From assembly GCF_001719125.1 (NCBI RefSeq), contig NZ_CP017006.1:1736001-1800000 (forward strand): a DNA stretch of 64,000 nucleotides, written 5' to 3'. How positions within the stretch are numbered: position 1 is the first letter of the stretch; each line of letters opens with the position of its first letter. Source of the stretch: Sulfolobus sp. A20 (GTDB lineage: Archaea > Thermoproteota > Thermoprotei_A > Sulfolobales > Sulfolobaceae). Below, piece by piece: positions 55,277 to 64,000 of this stretch. The position numbers were made by a program, and so were the translations under genes. Under the pieces are notes generated by a model. The model saw nothing but the letters and a program-made list of their open reading frames with translations. It ran no database searches and was not told where the DNA came from.

Positions 55277-55744
55277 TTATAGTTTAGAAATAACCTGCCT
55301 AATTTCTTCATAATTAGGCTCTTTGCCAGGATCTTCAGAAACCCACTTATATCTGATTATCCCATTCTTATCTATAACAAATACCGATCTCTTAGCTAAA
55401 ACATATCCCTTCAATATTGGTAATTCTCCAGCTACTCCATAAGCTTTAACTGCTTCTCTGCTAAAATCACTAAGTACTGTAAAATTGAGCTTATTCTGCT
55501 CTTTGAACGCTTTATTACTGAATGGAGGATCTACACTTATACCAATCACAGTAGCATTAAATTCATTGAACTTTGCTAAAGAATCTCTAAAAGTGCACAT
55601 CTCCTTGGTACATACTGAGGTAAAGGCTGCTGGATAAAAGGCTAATACGACTACTTTTCCTTTAAAATCACTGGGTATCTTTACTTTTTTCAAGTCAGTA
55701 TCTACTAATTCTACTTCTGGTGCTTTATCTCCTACTTCTACCAT
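55277..55744 (-). CDS. bcp: Peroxiredoxin, Bcp type
   Basis: 155 residues. Peroxidatic Cys45 in 'FTSVCTKEMCTFRD', resolving Cys50 five residues on, the atypical two-Cys Bcp arrangement. It reduces peroxides with thioredoxin-like donors. Sulfolobus has several Bcp paralogues; length and this spacing fit them. It ends one base from the convergent PH-like gene. Monocistronic. Confidence 0.92.
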   Translation of the reverse strand: MVEVGDKAPEVELVDTDLKKVKIPSDFKGKVVVLAFYPAAFTSVCTKEMCTFRDSLAKFNEFNATVIGISVDPPFSNKAFKEQNKLNFTVLSDFSREAVKAYGVAGELPILKGYVLAKRSVFVIDKNGIIRYKWVSEDPGKEPNYEEIRQVISKL

Positions 55745-55802
55745 ACTACACTCGTATATGATTCAGAATATAAAAAGCTAAATATGGAAAATTTTAAAAT
55801 GT

Positions 55803-56696
55803 TTAAGCATTAACTGCTAACACAGGTATTTTAATTTCCGCTTCTCTGGAATCCTTTAATACCCTCACCTTTATATAAGAACCTACTTTATTTTCTAATA
55901 TTGCTATTAGATCACTAGGTGAGGTAATATCCATATCATCTATCTTTAATATAACATCACCCTTTTCTATCCCATACTTATAAGCGCTTCCAGCTGGATC
56001 TACATTTACGACAAGTAACCCATTAGTCTTTTTTATACCCAGATACGTTGCTAAAGCTTTATTTAGTTTCGTCACTGATATGCCGATATAAGGTCTTACG
56101 TATCTACCAAATCGCATAACGTTATTAACGAAACTTATAACTAGCTTAGACGGTATTGCGAAACCAATGTTTTGAGCATTTCTAATCATCGCTGTCACTA
56201 CGCCTACAACCTCACCTTTTTCGTTGACTAATGGACCACCACTATTCCCCGGATTTACCGCTGCATCAGTTTGAATAACATAAACTGGAGATCCGATTGG
56301 AGACATAATAGTCCTTTCTTCACTGCTGATTATTCCCATGCTAACACTATATAACCCTAAAGGATTACCTACTGCTAACACAACTTCTCCCGTTCTATAC
56401 TTAGTTGATAACTTAAGAGAGGGTAAACTAAGACTAGTTCTCAATATTGCTAAATCATGAAAAGGATTTACAGCAACAACTTCTACATCATCTCTGAAAC
56501 CATCCTCTGATATTGCTATTATATCTCTAGCGCTTTCAATAACGTGATAGGACGTTATTAGAAGATTTTTCTCTATTGAGAAGCCAGAACCTATACCTTC
56601 AGCGACTTGAGGTGTAAAAAATTCATCTAATGTAACTTGTCTAGTCAATATTGTAACTACTGCTGGAGTTACCTTTTCCACTAAATCTTCATACAT
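55803..56696 (-). CDS. HtrA/Deg-type serine protease with one PDZ domain
   Basis: 297 residues. Trypsin-like domain with catalytic His51 (ITSYHV), Asp81 (HDLAIL) and Ser152 (NPGNSGGP), then one PDZ domain (about 200-290). There is no visible signal peptide, so it may act in the cytoplasm. It degrades or refolds damaged proteins. Monocistronic, 58 bases before the peroxiredoxin gene in the same direction. Confidence 0.92.
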   Translation of the reverse strand: MYEDLVEKVTPAVVTILTRQVTLDEFFTPQVAEGIGSGFSIEKNLLITSYHVIESARDIIAISEDGFRDDVEVVAVNPFHDLAILRTSLSLPSLKLSTKYRTGEVVLAVGNPLGLYSVSMGIISSEERTIMSPIGSPVYVIQTDAAVNPGNSGGPLVNEKGEVVGVVTAMIRNAQNIGFAIPSKLVISFVNNVMRFGRYVRPYIGISVTKLNKALATYLGIKKTNGLLVVNVDPAGSAYKYGIEKGDVILKIDDMDITSPSDLIAILENKVGSYIKVRVLKDSREAEIKIPVLAVNA

Positions 56697-56852
56697 AATT
56701 TATCATAACTATTACGCAAGAATCGTATTTATTTATGTGTTTCTTAGAAGCTAGCTATTTTTCTTAATCCGGAACTTAATTCGGCATAGTTTTGTTGCAA
56801 AATAGATCCGTTACTAAATTTCATCTAACGGAGAAATACAAAGATTAGTAAC

Positions 56853-56862
56853 TCGAAATTTC
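56853..56862. promoter_or_regulatory. 10-bp palindrome upstream of the sugar ABC operon
   Basis: CGAAATTTCG, symmetric, about 85 bases before the TATA-like stretch (56942-56950) of the binding-protein gene. A possible operator; the length is too short to exclude chance. Confidence 0.3.
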
Positions 56863-56979
56863 GTTATAGTATGTTTCTTCTAAGGTTAGATACAAGTAAT
56901 TTTAAATTCAATACAAAACGGGAGTAGAGTTGATAAGGATAGATAAAAATTTAAGCATTATGTGAGAAGGAAACAAGAA

Positions 56980-58404
56980 ATGAAGGGAATTTCTAAAAGT
57001 ATAATCGCCATAATAATAGTTATAATAGTCATCATAGCTATATTAGGTGCTTACTTAGTTCTAACATCCCATAAGCCCACTACTTCAACTACTACCTCGC
57101 CTGCTATAACATCTAGTGTTACCCTCACTGTGGTTACTTTTTCAGGTGAATCAGCTCAATTTATTCAATATGCAGGCGAATTATTCTCACAAGAGCATCC
57201 TGGCGTAACAGTTAAGGTCATTACGTATCCATTCAGTAATTATATTGATCAAGAACTTTCCGCGCTAGAAAGCCATTCAAGTGAGTATGATATAATAGGT
57301 TTCACGTCAACCTCTGCCCAAAGAGTAGCTCCATACTTGTTACCCCTAAATACTTCATTATTTAATATGACAGATCTCATAGGACCACAAGAAGCATTTG
57401 GAGGAATTATCTACAACTCTACTCTAGGTAAAAATATAACAATTGGAATAGCATATGAAACAGCAGTTTACTTAATGGCTTACAAACCTTCTATATTTCA
57501 AAACGCTACTTTAGCTAATGAATTTTATCAAGAATATCATATAAGTTTTAATCCATCTACATGGCAAAACTGGACTGATGTATTAGATGCTGATCAATTC
57601 TTAGTATCCCACAATATCACTAAATATGGTTTTCTGATAGATGATCACGTAGCTCATGGCATCATAGATGCTTATCCAGCTGTTTTTGGGTGGTATTATG
57701 CTAGAAATAATACACTGAACCATGGTTTAGTCGGAGGTATTCCAGGGTTTAACATAATGTTTGAAGGTTACATACCCCCTGGTTTCTCCTTCCCCCTTCC
57801 GTCCTTTAACTCGACATCTGGCTTAGAAGCTTTAGAAGTTTACAAATCACTAATAAGTTATGAACCTTCTCCGTCTTCAATTCAAATAAGCTATGATAAT
57901 CTAGCGCAATTTTATCCAGATGCTGCTGGAGCTTTCCTCTTTACCAGTCAGCTATCATCATTTAACACGTCTCAGTTACAAGACACTTACTTGGCTCCAT
58001 TGCCTGGAGGCTATGCTGAAACCGGGACTGACTTCTTAGGTATAAGTAAATATTCTACGCACGTAGAATTGGCAGAAGAATTTCTAGCTTTCTTAGTCTC
58101 TCCTAAGGTTCAAACTATCGCTTTTCTAAAGTTCAGCAAGTTCCCAGTATCGAAAGAAGCTTTCCTAAATTTAATATCAAATACTTCACTACCAACTTAT
58201 GAGAGGGAATGGCTTTCAGCGGTTTATAATGCGTCGTTAAACGCTTGGGCTAACCCACCTAATATTCCACCTACTTATATCTCACTAATTAGTGACTTCA
58301 ATAGTCAAGTTTATAATTACTTAACCGGTCAAACATCAGCTCAACAAGCTTTACAGACAGCAGCCTCAGATTGGGTCCAAGCAGAAGCATCGTATTATGG
58401 GTAA
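56980..58404 (+). CDS. Sugar ABC transporter binding protein (SBP family 1) with archaellin-type signal
   Basis: 474 residues from ATG 56980; GTG 56962 would add six. The N-terminal Lys-Gly-Ile-Ser before a hydrophobic stretch ('GISKSIIAIIIVIIVI') matches the PibD (class III) processing site found in Sulfolobus sugar-binding proteins. A Thr/Ser linker (residues 35-50) precedes an extracellular solute-binding domain 1. Operon: binding protein, ATPase, fused permease. The substrate could be a trehalose/maltose-type sugar, given the TreT gene downstream (inference). Confidence 0.88.
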   Translation: MKGISKSIIAIIIVIIVIIAILGAYLVLTSHKPTTSTTTSPAITSSVTLTVVTFSGESAQFIQYAGELFSQEHPGVTVKVITYPFSNYIDQELSALESHSSEYDIIGFTSTSAQRVAPYLLPLNTSLFNMTDLIGPQEAFGGIIYNSTLGKNITIGIAYETAVYLMAYKPSIFQNATLANEFYQEYHISFNPSTWQNWTDVLDADQFLVSHNITKYGFLIDDHVAHGIIDAYPAVFGWYYARNNTLNHGLVGGIPGFNIMFEGYIPPGFSFPLPSFNSTSGLEALEVYKSLISYEPSPSSIQISYDNLAQFYPDAAGAFLFTSQLSSFNTSQLQDTYLAPLPGGYAETGTDFLGISKYSTHVELAEEFLAFLVSPKVQTIAFLKFSKFPVSKEAFLNLISNTSLPTYEREWLSAVYNASLNAWANPPNIPPTYISLISDFNSQVYNYLTGQTSAQQALQTAASDWVQAEASYYG

Positions 58405-58409
58405 AAGTT

Positions 58410-59354
58410 ATGAGCGTCGAGATAGAGAGACTGTCTAAAAAATATGGTAGTAATTATGCAATAAGGGAAGTAAGCCTAAAAGTAGAAAAGGGAGAATTTT
58501 TTATAATATTAGGTCCTTCTGGTTCTGGGAAAACTACGTTCTTACGTTGCATTGCAGGTTTAGAGAAAGTGGATAGTGGGAAAATATTAATAGATAATAA
58601 GGATGTTACTAATTTGCCACCTGGAAAAAGAGATATAGCAATGGTTTTTCAAAACTTTGCTCTTTATCCTAATAAGACAGTTTATGAAAATCTTTCGATG
58701 CCTATAGAGCGTTTTGATAAGTCAGAGAGAGAGAACATAATTATTGAAGTGTCTAAAAGATTAGGAATATATGAGTTACTAGACAGATATCCTTCAGAGT
58801 TGTCTGGTGGGCAGCAACAAAGAGTGGGTTTAGCAAGGGCTCTAGTTAGAAAACCAAAGGTATTTTTAATGGATGAACCGTTATCAAATTTAGATGCACC
58901 ACAAAGGATGTCCGCGAGAAGATTAATCAAAGAAATTCAGATCGAGAACTCAATCACTACCCTTTACGTTACACACGACCAGACTGAAGCGATGGCGTTA
59001 GCAGATAAGATAGCGATAATCGATAAGGGGCAGATCATCCAAATCGGATCACCAGAAGAGATATACCAAAATCCTGTTAACTCCTTCGTCGCGTCTTTCT
59101 TCGGAAATCCACCTATGAGCATAATGGATGGTAAGGTGATAGGCTTAGAAGGGAAAATAGGTATTAGGGCTGAAGACGTTATTTTGGGCGAGGGGAGGTA
59201 TAAGGGTGTAGTAAAAGACGTAGAATTTTGGGGGGATAGATACTTGATATATATATCGTTTAATGATCAAGAAATAAGGGCTTTCTCTAAGAATAAACTC
59301 AAAATTAATCAAGAAATTAAGTTCAATTTGATTAGTATAAAGAGGTTAGAATGA
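58410..59354 (+). CDS. Sugar ABC transporter ATPase (MalK/GlcV-like)
   Basis: 314 residues from ATG 58410, five bases after the preceding stop. Walker A GPSGSGKT, signature LSGGQQQRV, Walker B FLMDEPLSNLD, switch His in YVTHDQTEA. The C-terminal regulatory (TOBE) part is short ('GIRAEDVILGE'). It powers the fused permease encoded next; ATPase and permease genes abut without a gap. Confidence 0.92.
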   Translation: MSVEIERLSKKYGSNYAIREVSLKVEKGEFFIILGPSGSGKTTFLRCIAGLEKVDSGKILIDNKDVTNLPPGKRDIAMVFQNFALYPNKTVYENLSMPIERFDKSERENIIIEVSKRLGIYELLDRYPSELSGGQQQRVGLARALVRKPKVFLMDEPLSNLDAPQRMSARRLIKEIQIENSITTLYVTHDQTEAMALADKIAIIDKGQIIQIGSPEEIYQNPVNSFVASFFGNPPMSIMDGKVIGLEGKIGIRAEDVILGEGRYKGVVKDVEFWGDRYLIYISFNDQEIRAFSKNKLKINQEIKFNLISIKRLE

Positions 59355-61001
59355 ATGAAGTACTCCTCGCCTTATTTGGTTTATATCATCGCTTTTGGTT
59401 TCCTTCCTTTCATATATACGTTTATTTTCTTAGGAGTAAATTTTGATAAGGCTTTTACTGGGTTTTCTCTAGTACCATTCCCAAAAATAGTATATAATAC
59501 TTTATATTTCTCTTTATTAACAGCATTTTTCTCCTCTATAATTGGAACTTTCTTGGCAGTAGGCGTAGATATGTTAAGTAAGGGGAAGAGGCTAATTTCT
59601 CTCTTGGTTATGTTACCTTACACGATTCCTTTTACTTCTTCTGCACTAATTTGGACAATAAGCCTCTACGGAAATTATGGTTGGTTTTCTTATTTATTTG
59701 GATTAAGATATGACCCACTTTACTTCTCTTCAACAGCCCTAATTGCGGTAACCGGTGTAAGTATCTGGTCTTCAATACCAATGCCTTTTTTAATCATGTT
59801 ATCTACTCTAAGATCAATACCTAATTATGTTAAGGAAGCTTCGAAAATAGATAATCTTCCATTATCTGAATACTATTTTAGAGTAGCTTTACCGATGGCT
59901 GGAAAAGCTTTCTGGATATCGTTTCTCTTAGAGTTTATAATAGCTTTAGGTAACTTTGATTTGCCATATGTTTTAACCTCAGGTGGTCCATCATATTCCA
60001 CAACTACATTATCGCTTTTAGTGTATGACGAAATGTTTTCTTTAGGTAACTTCTCTGGAGGAGCTTTAGCTGCAGCTATCCTTAGTGTATTCGCTACTAT
60101 ACCATCTATCGCACTATTAATGTTGTTGAGAAGTAAGAAATCTGGATGGTTATCTTTAAATATAAAAATACCGGATAAAATATTCAAAGTAATTATATTT
60201 ATATTTCTTGCTATTGTCACATTTTTCATGGATTTCCCTATTTACTGGATGTTTTTAGTCGCATTTAGAAGTGCATCCTTAGATTTCCGCTATCCTCCAA
60301 TTATAATACCAGAAGATCTTACTGCAAAGTATTTTATGCAAGCAATTTTAAGTTCTATACCTTACATGATCTCAAGTATAATAGTAGCAATTTCTGCCTC
60401 ATTGATAACCGTATTACTTTCACTACCTTCAGCCTATGAGATATCTAAGGGGAAATTAAGATGGTTGTTACCAGTCTCAATCTACCTATATTCTTTACCC
60501 TCTACGTCCTTCGTAATACCACTGTATATATTTTTCTCCAATACAAATTTGCTGAATACTTGGGAGGCATTAATAATTTCAACACCAATATTTACTGCAA
60601 CTTTCGCAGTTTGGTTATTCTTTAACTATTTCTTAGGATTCCCTAAAGCATATGAAGACGCTGCAGAAGTTTTCTCGATTAAGAGAAAGCTGACTAGAAT
60701 AATAATGCCCTTATCTAGGACTACTTTATTTTCAGTACTTTTATTATCCTTTATATTCAATTGGCATTTATTGTTTTATCCATTAATATTTACTCAAACT
60801 CCGTATAATTTTTCTTTTCCTCCACAAGGGGCTCAAACTATAACAATATTTGCATTACTGGCTATAGGAAACGAAAGTATAAACTGGGGGCTATTGGCTT
60901 CTTCAGCACTTGTTGCATCATTTCCAGTTATGATTTTGACCTTAATAGCATTAGATAGAGTATTAAGAGGAGGATATGAGGGAGGATTAAAGTTTGTATA
61001 G
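59355..61001 (+). CDS. Fused double ABC permease
   Basis: 548 residues with about twelve membrane helices. Two binding-protein-dependent permease units are joined in one chain. EAA loops: 'EASKIDNLPLSEYYFRVALP' (about 160-180) and 'EDAAEVFSIKRKLTRIIMP' (about 435-455). Such fusion is usual for FbpB/ThiP-like iron or thiamine permeases, whereas sugar systems normally have two separate genes. Here the partner binding protein is of the sugar type. Confidence 0.88.
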   Translation: MKYSSPYLVYIIAFGFLPFIYTFIFLGVNFDKAFTGFSLVPFPKIVYNTLYFSLLTAFFSSIIGTFLAVGVDMLSKGKRLISLLVMLPYTIPFTSSALIWTISLYGNYGWFSYLFGLRYDPLYFSSTALIAVTGVSIWSSIPMPFLIMLSTLRSIPNYVKEASKIDNLPLSEYYFRVALPMAGKAFWISFLLEFIIALGNFDLPYVLTSGGPSYSTTTLSLLVYDEMFSLGNFSGGALAAAILSVFATIPSIALLMLLRSKKSGWLSLNIKIPDKIFKVIIFIFLAIVTFFMDFPIYWMFLVAFRSASLDFRYPPIIIPEDLTAKYFMQAILSSIPYMISSIIVAISASLITVLLSLPSAYEISKGKLRWLLPVSIYLYSLPSTSFVIPLYIFFSNTNLLNTWEALIISTPIFTATFAVWLFFNYFLGFPKAYEDAAEVFSIKRKLTRIIMPLSRTTLFSVLLLSFIFNWHLLFYPLIFTQTPYNFSFPPQGAQTITIFALLAIGNESINWGLLASSALVASFPVMILTLIALDRVLRGGYEGGLKFV

Positions 61002-61089
61002 CTATGATTATAATATACTGAAATTTCACTCAATGAAACTTTAAAGATAACGATAGACTTTTTAAGGAAGAAACACTGATACTGAATTG

Positions 61090-61593
61090 ATGAATAAACT
61101 ATTAATTGCAGGTGTAATTTTAATAATACTAATAGCTGGAGGGTTATATGGTTACTATTATTTTTCTACTGGAACAGTAAAAATATACTTGCAAGATGCT
61201 CCTAGTAGTTCACAGTTGCTAAAAATATACCTAACAATTTCATCAATCATGATACATAGAACTAATTCAACCAACAGTTCAGCTTGGATAACAATATCTA
61301 ATAAGACAATAACCGTATTACTCAGTTCAAATATGACGTTCTTAACTTCAGCTAGAATACCAGCAGGTGAATATAATGAAATATTTTTGCAAATATCAGC
61401 TGCACAAGTTACTATAGGAAATGTTAACGTTTCAGCTAAACTGCCTAGTGAAGTTCTTAAAATACATATTATAAATGGTATGGATTTGAAAGGAGGTTCT
61501 ACTGAATCACTTTTGATTAGTTTCCCACATATCGCATACGCTAACGGTCAAGTGATAATAAGCCCGTCTATTACAGCTCAAGTCATTAGTTAA
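61090..61593 (+). CDS. Exported DUF4382-like protein
   Basis: 167 residues from ATG 61090 (a TTG precedes it). N-terminal membrane helix (5-25), then an external domain beginning 'TGTVKIYLQDAPSSSQLLKIYLTISSIMIH', matching the DUF4382 opening. Many Ser/Thr/Asn residues suggest glycosylation. No Cys lipobox. It lies 88 bases after the permease gene in the same direction, so a transporter-associated surface role is possible. Confidence 0.7.
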   Translation: MNKLLIAGVILIILIAGGLYGYYYFSTGTVKIYLQDAPSSSQLLKIYLTISSIMIHRTNSTNSSAWITISNKTITVLLSSNMTFLTSARIPAGEYNEIFLQISAAQVTIGNVNVSAKLPSEVLKIHIINGMDLKGGSTESLLISFPHIAYANGQVIISPSITAQVIS

Positions 61594-61701
61594 GTTTTCA
61601 GCAAAATAAAAACTCTAAATTAAGCTGTTCCATTTTTTTGAAATTGACAAGCTATTGTAACATTAATAGCACTTTTAAATATAAACTCCTTTTGGCATCT
61701 T

Positions 61702-61986
61702 ATGCAATATATTTGTCCTTCGTGTAATACTAATGCTTATTCAATTACCTCTCTTAAGAAGCATTTTAGAAAATCTCACTTGAGCAAGTGTGAAATTTGT
61801 AATTATGTTAGCAAGAACGTAGTTCATCATTATAGAAGGTTAGCATTACAAGGTGATGAAAAACATTTAGTATTATGGTACCTTTCAACTAACTTAAAGG
61901 ACTCAGAAATAAAGGTAGAGCTGAAGAAAAGAGCAGTCTATTTATTAAGACGTAATTATATAGCAGAAGAGGTAGTCATAAGTTAG
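61702..61986 (+). CDS. Small C2H2 zinc-finger protein
   Basis: 94 residues. C2H2 finger CPSCNTNAYSITSLKKHFRKSH (5-26) followed directly by CEICNYVSKNVVHHYRR, which could form a second CxxC...HH site. C-terminal half helical and basic. Likely a nucleic-acid-binding regulator; target unknown. Confidence 0.75.
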   Translation: MQYICPSCNTNAYSITSLKKHFRKSHLSKCEICNYVSKNVVHHYRRLALQGDEKHLVLWYLSTNLKDSEIKVELKKRAVYLLRRNYIAEEVVIS

Positions 61987-62090
61987 ATAAGTTCTTACTT
62001 ATCTGAGAAAAAAGAATTTATTCAAATTAGGTAAAAATTATTCGACGATACGATATGAAGTTAGGTTAATAAAAGTTTATGTACATATAA

Positions 62091-62753
62091 ATGTATATGA
62101 TGGATTTAGATTCTAAAGGAAAAGGTATGCCTTTTGAATTCTATGGAGCTTACTATCCACCTATATACTCTAAGCTAAAGGCTAAAAACTTGAGAGAGCT
62201 GGTAATAGGTATAAGAAACGCCGATAAGTACTCATTATTTTATCACGTTTTTCATCCCATTTTCTCCTCTCACTTAATCCCTGAAGAATACTCAAATGAT
62301 TTCGCTCACTGGATAGCCGAAAACCTTGGCTATAAGGAATTGGCTGAGTTAGTCTCTGACATCCCCGGAGCAGAGCCTAGAACCGTTGAAGATATTAGAA
62401 AAGATCTAATTGAAATTCTGGAGCCTAGAGCAGATGATAAAATAGCGTTATATCCCTTTGTTTTCATTTCTTGCAGACCAATAGTATATAAAACAAATTA
62501 TAGCGCAAATACTTTAGCAGAATTTCTTGATTTAATACAGCAAATTCCATCTAGATCCCTAGTATGGCATTTTGTGGCAAAAAGGGTCTTAGGATATTCT
62601 AAGAGAAATGATTTCTCTGAATGGATAGAAATGAATTTTGGTTTGACAGATGTAGCTGAGGCTTTGAGCAAATTAGATCCTCAAACGTACGTTAATGAAG
62701 AAATTCTTAGGAAAGATATAATCAAAACGTTAGAGAGGGGGTTGTTAAAATGA
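62091..62753 (+). CDS. DUF5752 protein linked to trehalose synthase
   Basis: 220 residues (starts at 62091, 62097 and 62100 are all in frame; TATA near 62073 favours the later ones). Two related halves: 'SLFYHVFHPIFSSHLIPEEYSNDFAHWIAENLGYKELAE' and 'SLVWHFVAKRVLGYSKRNDFSEWIEMNFGLTDVAEALS'. Family DUF5752, often found beside or fused to TreT. Overlaps the TreT gene by four bases. Molecular role unknown; perhaps a TreT partner. Confidence 0.8.
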   Translation: MYMMDLDSKGKGMPFEFYGAYYPPIYSKLKAKNLRELVIGIRNADKYSLFYHVFHPIFSSHLIPEEYSNDFAHWIAENLGYKELAELVSDIPGAEPRTVEDIRKDLIEILEPRADDKIALYPFVFISCRPIVYKTNYSANTLAEFLDLIQQIPSRSLVWHFVAKRVLGYSKRNDFSEWIEMNFGLTDVAEALSKLDPQTYVNEEILRKDIIKTLERGLLK

Positions 62754-63955
62754 TAGAAAAATATGAGAAATTTATAGGGGAACACGAGCTGGATGCAATA
62801 TTCAGAATTGCTGAAAAAATAAAGGATTTGTCTATTTTACACGTGAACTCAACAAAGGCAGGAGGAGGAGTTGCTGAAATATTGAACAGAATGGTTCCAT
62901 TGATGAAGGAATTAGGGCTCAATGTAGATTGGAAGGTAATTAAGGGGGATAGCGATTTTTTTAATGTTACGAAATCTTTTCACAACGCACTACAAAACGG
63001 CGTAGGTAATATAACAGAGGATTACTTTAAAATATATGATAAATGGCAAGAGGCTAACCTATCTGAGGTACCAATGGATTACGATATAATGTTTATACAT
63101 GATCCTCAACCAGCTGGACTTGTAAGATTTAAGAAAGGCAATAGCAAATGGATTTGGAGATGTCATATTGATATTTCAAACCCTTATCAGCCTGTGTGGA
63201 ATTTTTTGAAAAAATATATTTCCCAATATGATAGCGCGATCATATCAGTACCGTCATTCGGAAGAGATGATCTAGAAATTCCTCAGTTCATAATTCCTCC
63301 TTCAATAGATCCCTTGAGTATTAAAAATAGGCCTATTCCGGATACTACAATATTAAGGATATTACATAAGTTTGATTTGTCTGAGGAAAAACCTTTAGTT
63401 ACGCAAGTATCTAGATTTGATTACGCTAAAGATCCTTTAGGTGTCATTCAAGCGTATAAAATGGCAAAGAGACATGTGGATATTCAATTATTATATGTTG
63501 GAAGTCCAGCTACTGATGATCCTGAAGGTGAAAAAGTATATAATGAAGTTGTTAAAGCCTCACAAGGTGATAAGGACATTCATTTATTATTGTTACCACC
63601 CTATAGTGATTTAGAAATAAACGCCTTTCAAAGAGCTTCAACGGTGGTAATGCAAAAGTCAATAAAGGAGGGTTTTGGATTGACTGTTAGTGAAGCCATG
63701 TGGAAAAAGAAGCCTGTCATAGGAGGAAACACTGGGGGAATACCATTACAAGTCATTAATGGGATTACTGGATTCTTGGTAAACAGCCCACAAGGTGCTT
63801 CGCATTATATTATCTATCTTATAAGAAACAAAAAAGTTAGAGAGGAAATAGGGAGGAGAGCTAAGGAACATGTGAGAAGAAACTTCTTGATTACTAGAGA
63901 GCTGAGAGATTATTTAATGACAATATCATATGTGGCAAATAAATTCTCGGAATGA
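62750..63955 (+). CDS. treT: Trehalose glycosyltransferring synthase, TreT (GT4)
   Basis: 401 residues, two Rossmann domains of a GT-B retaining transferase. 'VNSTKAGGGVAEIL' near 30 and 'RCHIDISNP' near 140 are typical of TreT. 'VSRFDYAKDPLGVIQAYKMA' (near 220) and 'KSIKEGFGLTVSEAMWKKKPVI' (near 300) hold the donor-binding residues. It joins glucose from a nucleotide sugar to free glucose to make trehalose. Coupled to the DUF5752 gene. Confidence 0.92.
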   Translation: MIEKYEKFIGEHELDAIFRIAEKIKDLSILHVNSTKAGGGVAEILNRMVPLMKELGLNVDWKVIKGDSDFFNVTKSFHNALQNGVGNITEDYFKIYDKWQEANLSEVPMDYDIMFIHDPQPAGLVRFKKGNSKWIWRCHIDISNPYQPVWNFLKKYISQYDSAIISVPSFGRDDLEIPQFIIPPSIDPLSIKNRPIPDTTILRILHKFDLSEEKPLVTQVSRFDYAKDPLGVIQAYKMAKRHVDIQLLYVGSPATDDPEGEKVYNEVVKASQGDKDIHLLLLPPYSDLEINAFQRASTVVMQKSIKEGFGLTVSEAMWKKKPVIGGNTGGIPLQVINGITGFLVNSPQGASHYIIYLIRNKKVREEIGRRAKEHVRRNFLITRELRDYLMTISYVANKFSE

Positions 63956-64000
63956 TTTTTCTACAAATATTATCAGATGGATGCAAAAATGCTTATAAAT
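63956..64000. other. Window end, no gene
   Basis: The last 45 bases follow the TreT stop; too short to judge. Confidence 0.5.

Noticed and set aside
1-64000. tRNA, rRNA, CRISPR array, replication origin
   Set aside because: No cloverleaf or T-loop pattern, regularly spaced repeats, or origin-binding gene context was seen anywhere in the window.

Overview
The window looks like chromosomal DNA of a thermoacidophilic crenarchaeon of the Sulfolobales, most likely Saccharolobus (S. solfataricus / S. islandicus group). The DNA is AT-rich, many first genes of operons start about 25 bases after a TATA box (leaderless), and internal genes use GGTGA-type ribosome sites. The gene content also fits: a SoxABCD/SoxL terminal oxidase, a CopR-CopM-CopA copper cluster with TRASH domains, a rubredoxin-less rubrerythrin (sulerythrin type), Bcp-type peroxiredoxin, and binding proteins with Ser/Thr-rich stalks. 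I see no rRNA, tRNA, CRISPR array or intact insertion sequence. Two decayed TnpB fragments are the only mobile-element traces.

Region 1 (1-10.6 kb) is a sugar or peptide uptake region. The 3' end of a GH116 glycosidase is followed on the other strand by N-acetylglucosamine-6-phosphate deacetylase, a double-SIS-domain sugar-phosphate enzyme and two oligopeptide-type ABC ATPases. The matching permeases and binding protein lie next to them in separate transcription units. Together they suggest uptake and breakdown of GlcNAc-containing oligosaccharides. A sugar-acid dehydratase follows at 10.8 kb.

Region 2 (12.3-27.5 kb) holds energy and copper genes: soxL with two small paralogous membrane proteins, a 1.1-kb non-coding gap, soxABCD and one more small subunit, a PAP2 phosphatase, the copper operon with a visible inverted-repeat operator, and an ABC-2 exporter.

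Region 3 (28-41.5 kb) is redox and sulfur metabolism. It contains rubrerythrin + CCG-domain Fe-S protein + DUF3501, two roadblock-like proteins, a three-subunit molybdenum aldehyde oxidoreductase, and a dense sulfur-relay set: SelD-like protein, rhodanese, winged-helix regulator, NifX-like protein, a DUF1641 repeat protein, DsrE, SQR-like flavoprotein, TusA and a second DsrE.

Region 4 (41.5-47.5 kb) is a CoA-thioester cluster: PaaK-like ligase, DUF35 protein, thiolase, two crotonases (one PaaG-like), a PaaI-like thioesterase and a ferritin-like diiron protein. It resembles aerobic phenylacetate-type catabolism.

Region 5 (47.7-64 kb) has an AbrB-PhoU regulator, a complete dipeptide/oligosaccharide ABC operon, a peroxiredoxin, an HtrA protease, and a sugar ABC transporter with a fused double permease. 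A DUF5752 protein and a TreT-type trehalose synthase follow. The most unusual signals are two adjacent patches of opposite third-codon-position bias inside the dehydratase gene, a 79-bp perfect repeat inside the DUF1641 gene, the sulfur-relay cluster, and the Paa-like cluster.
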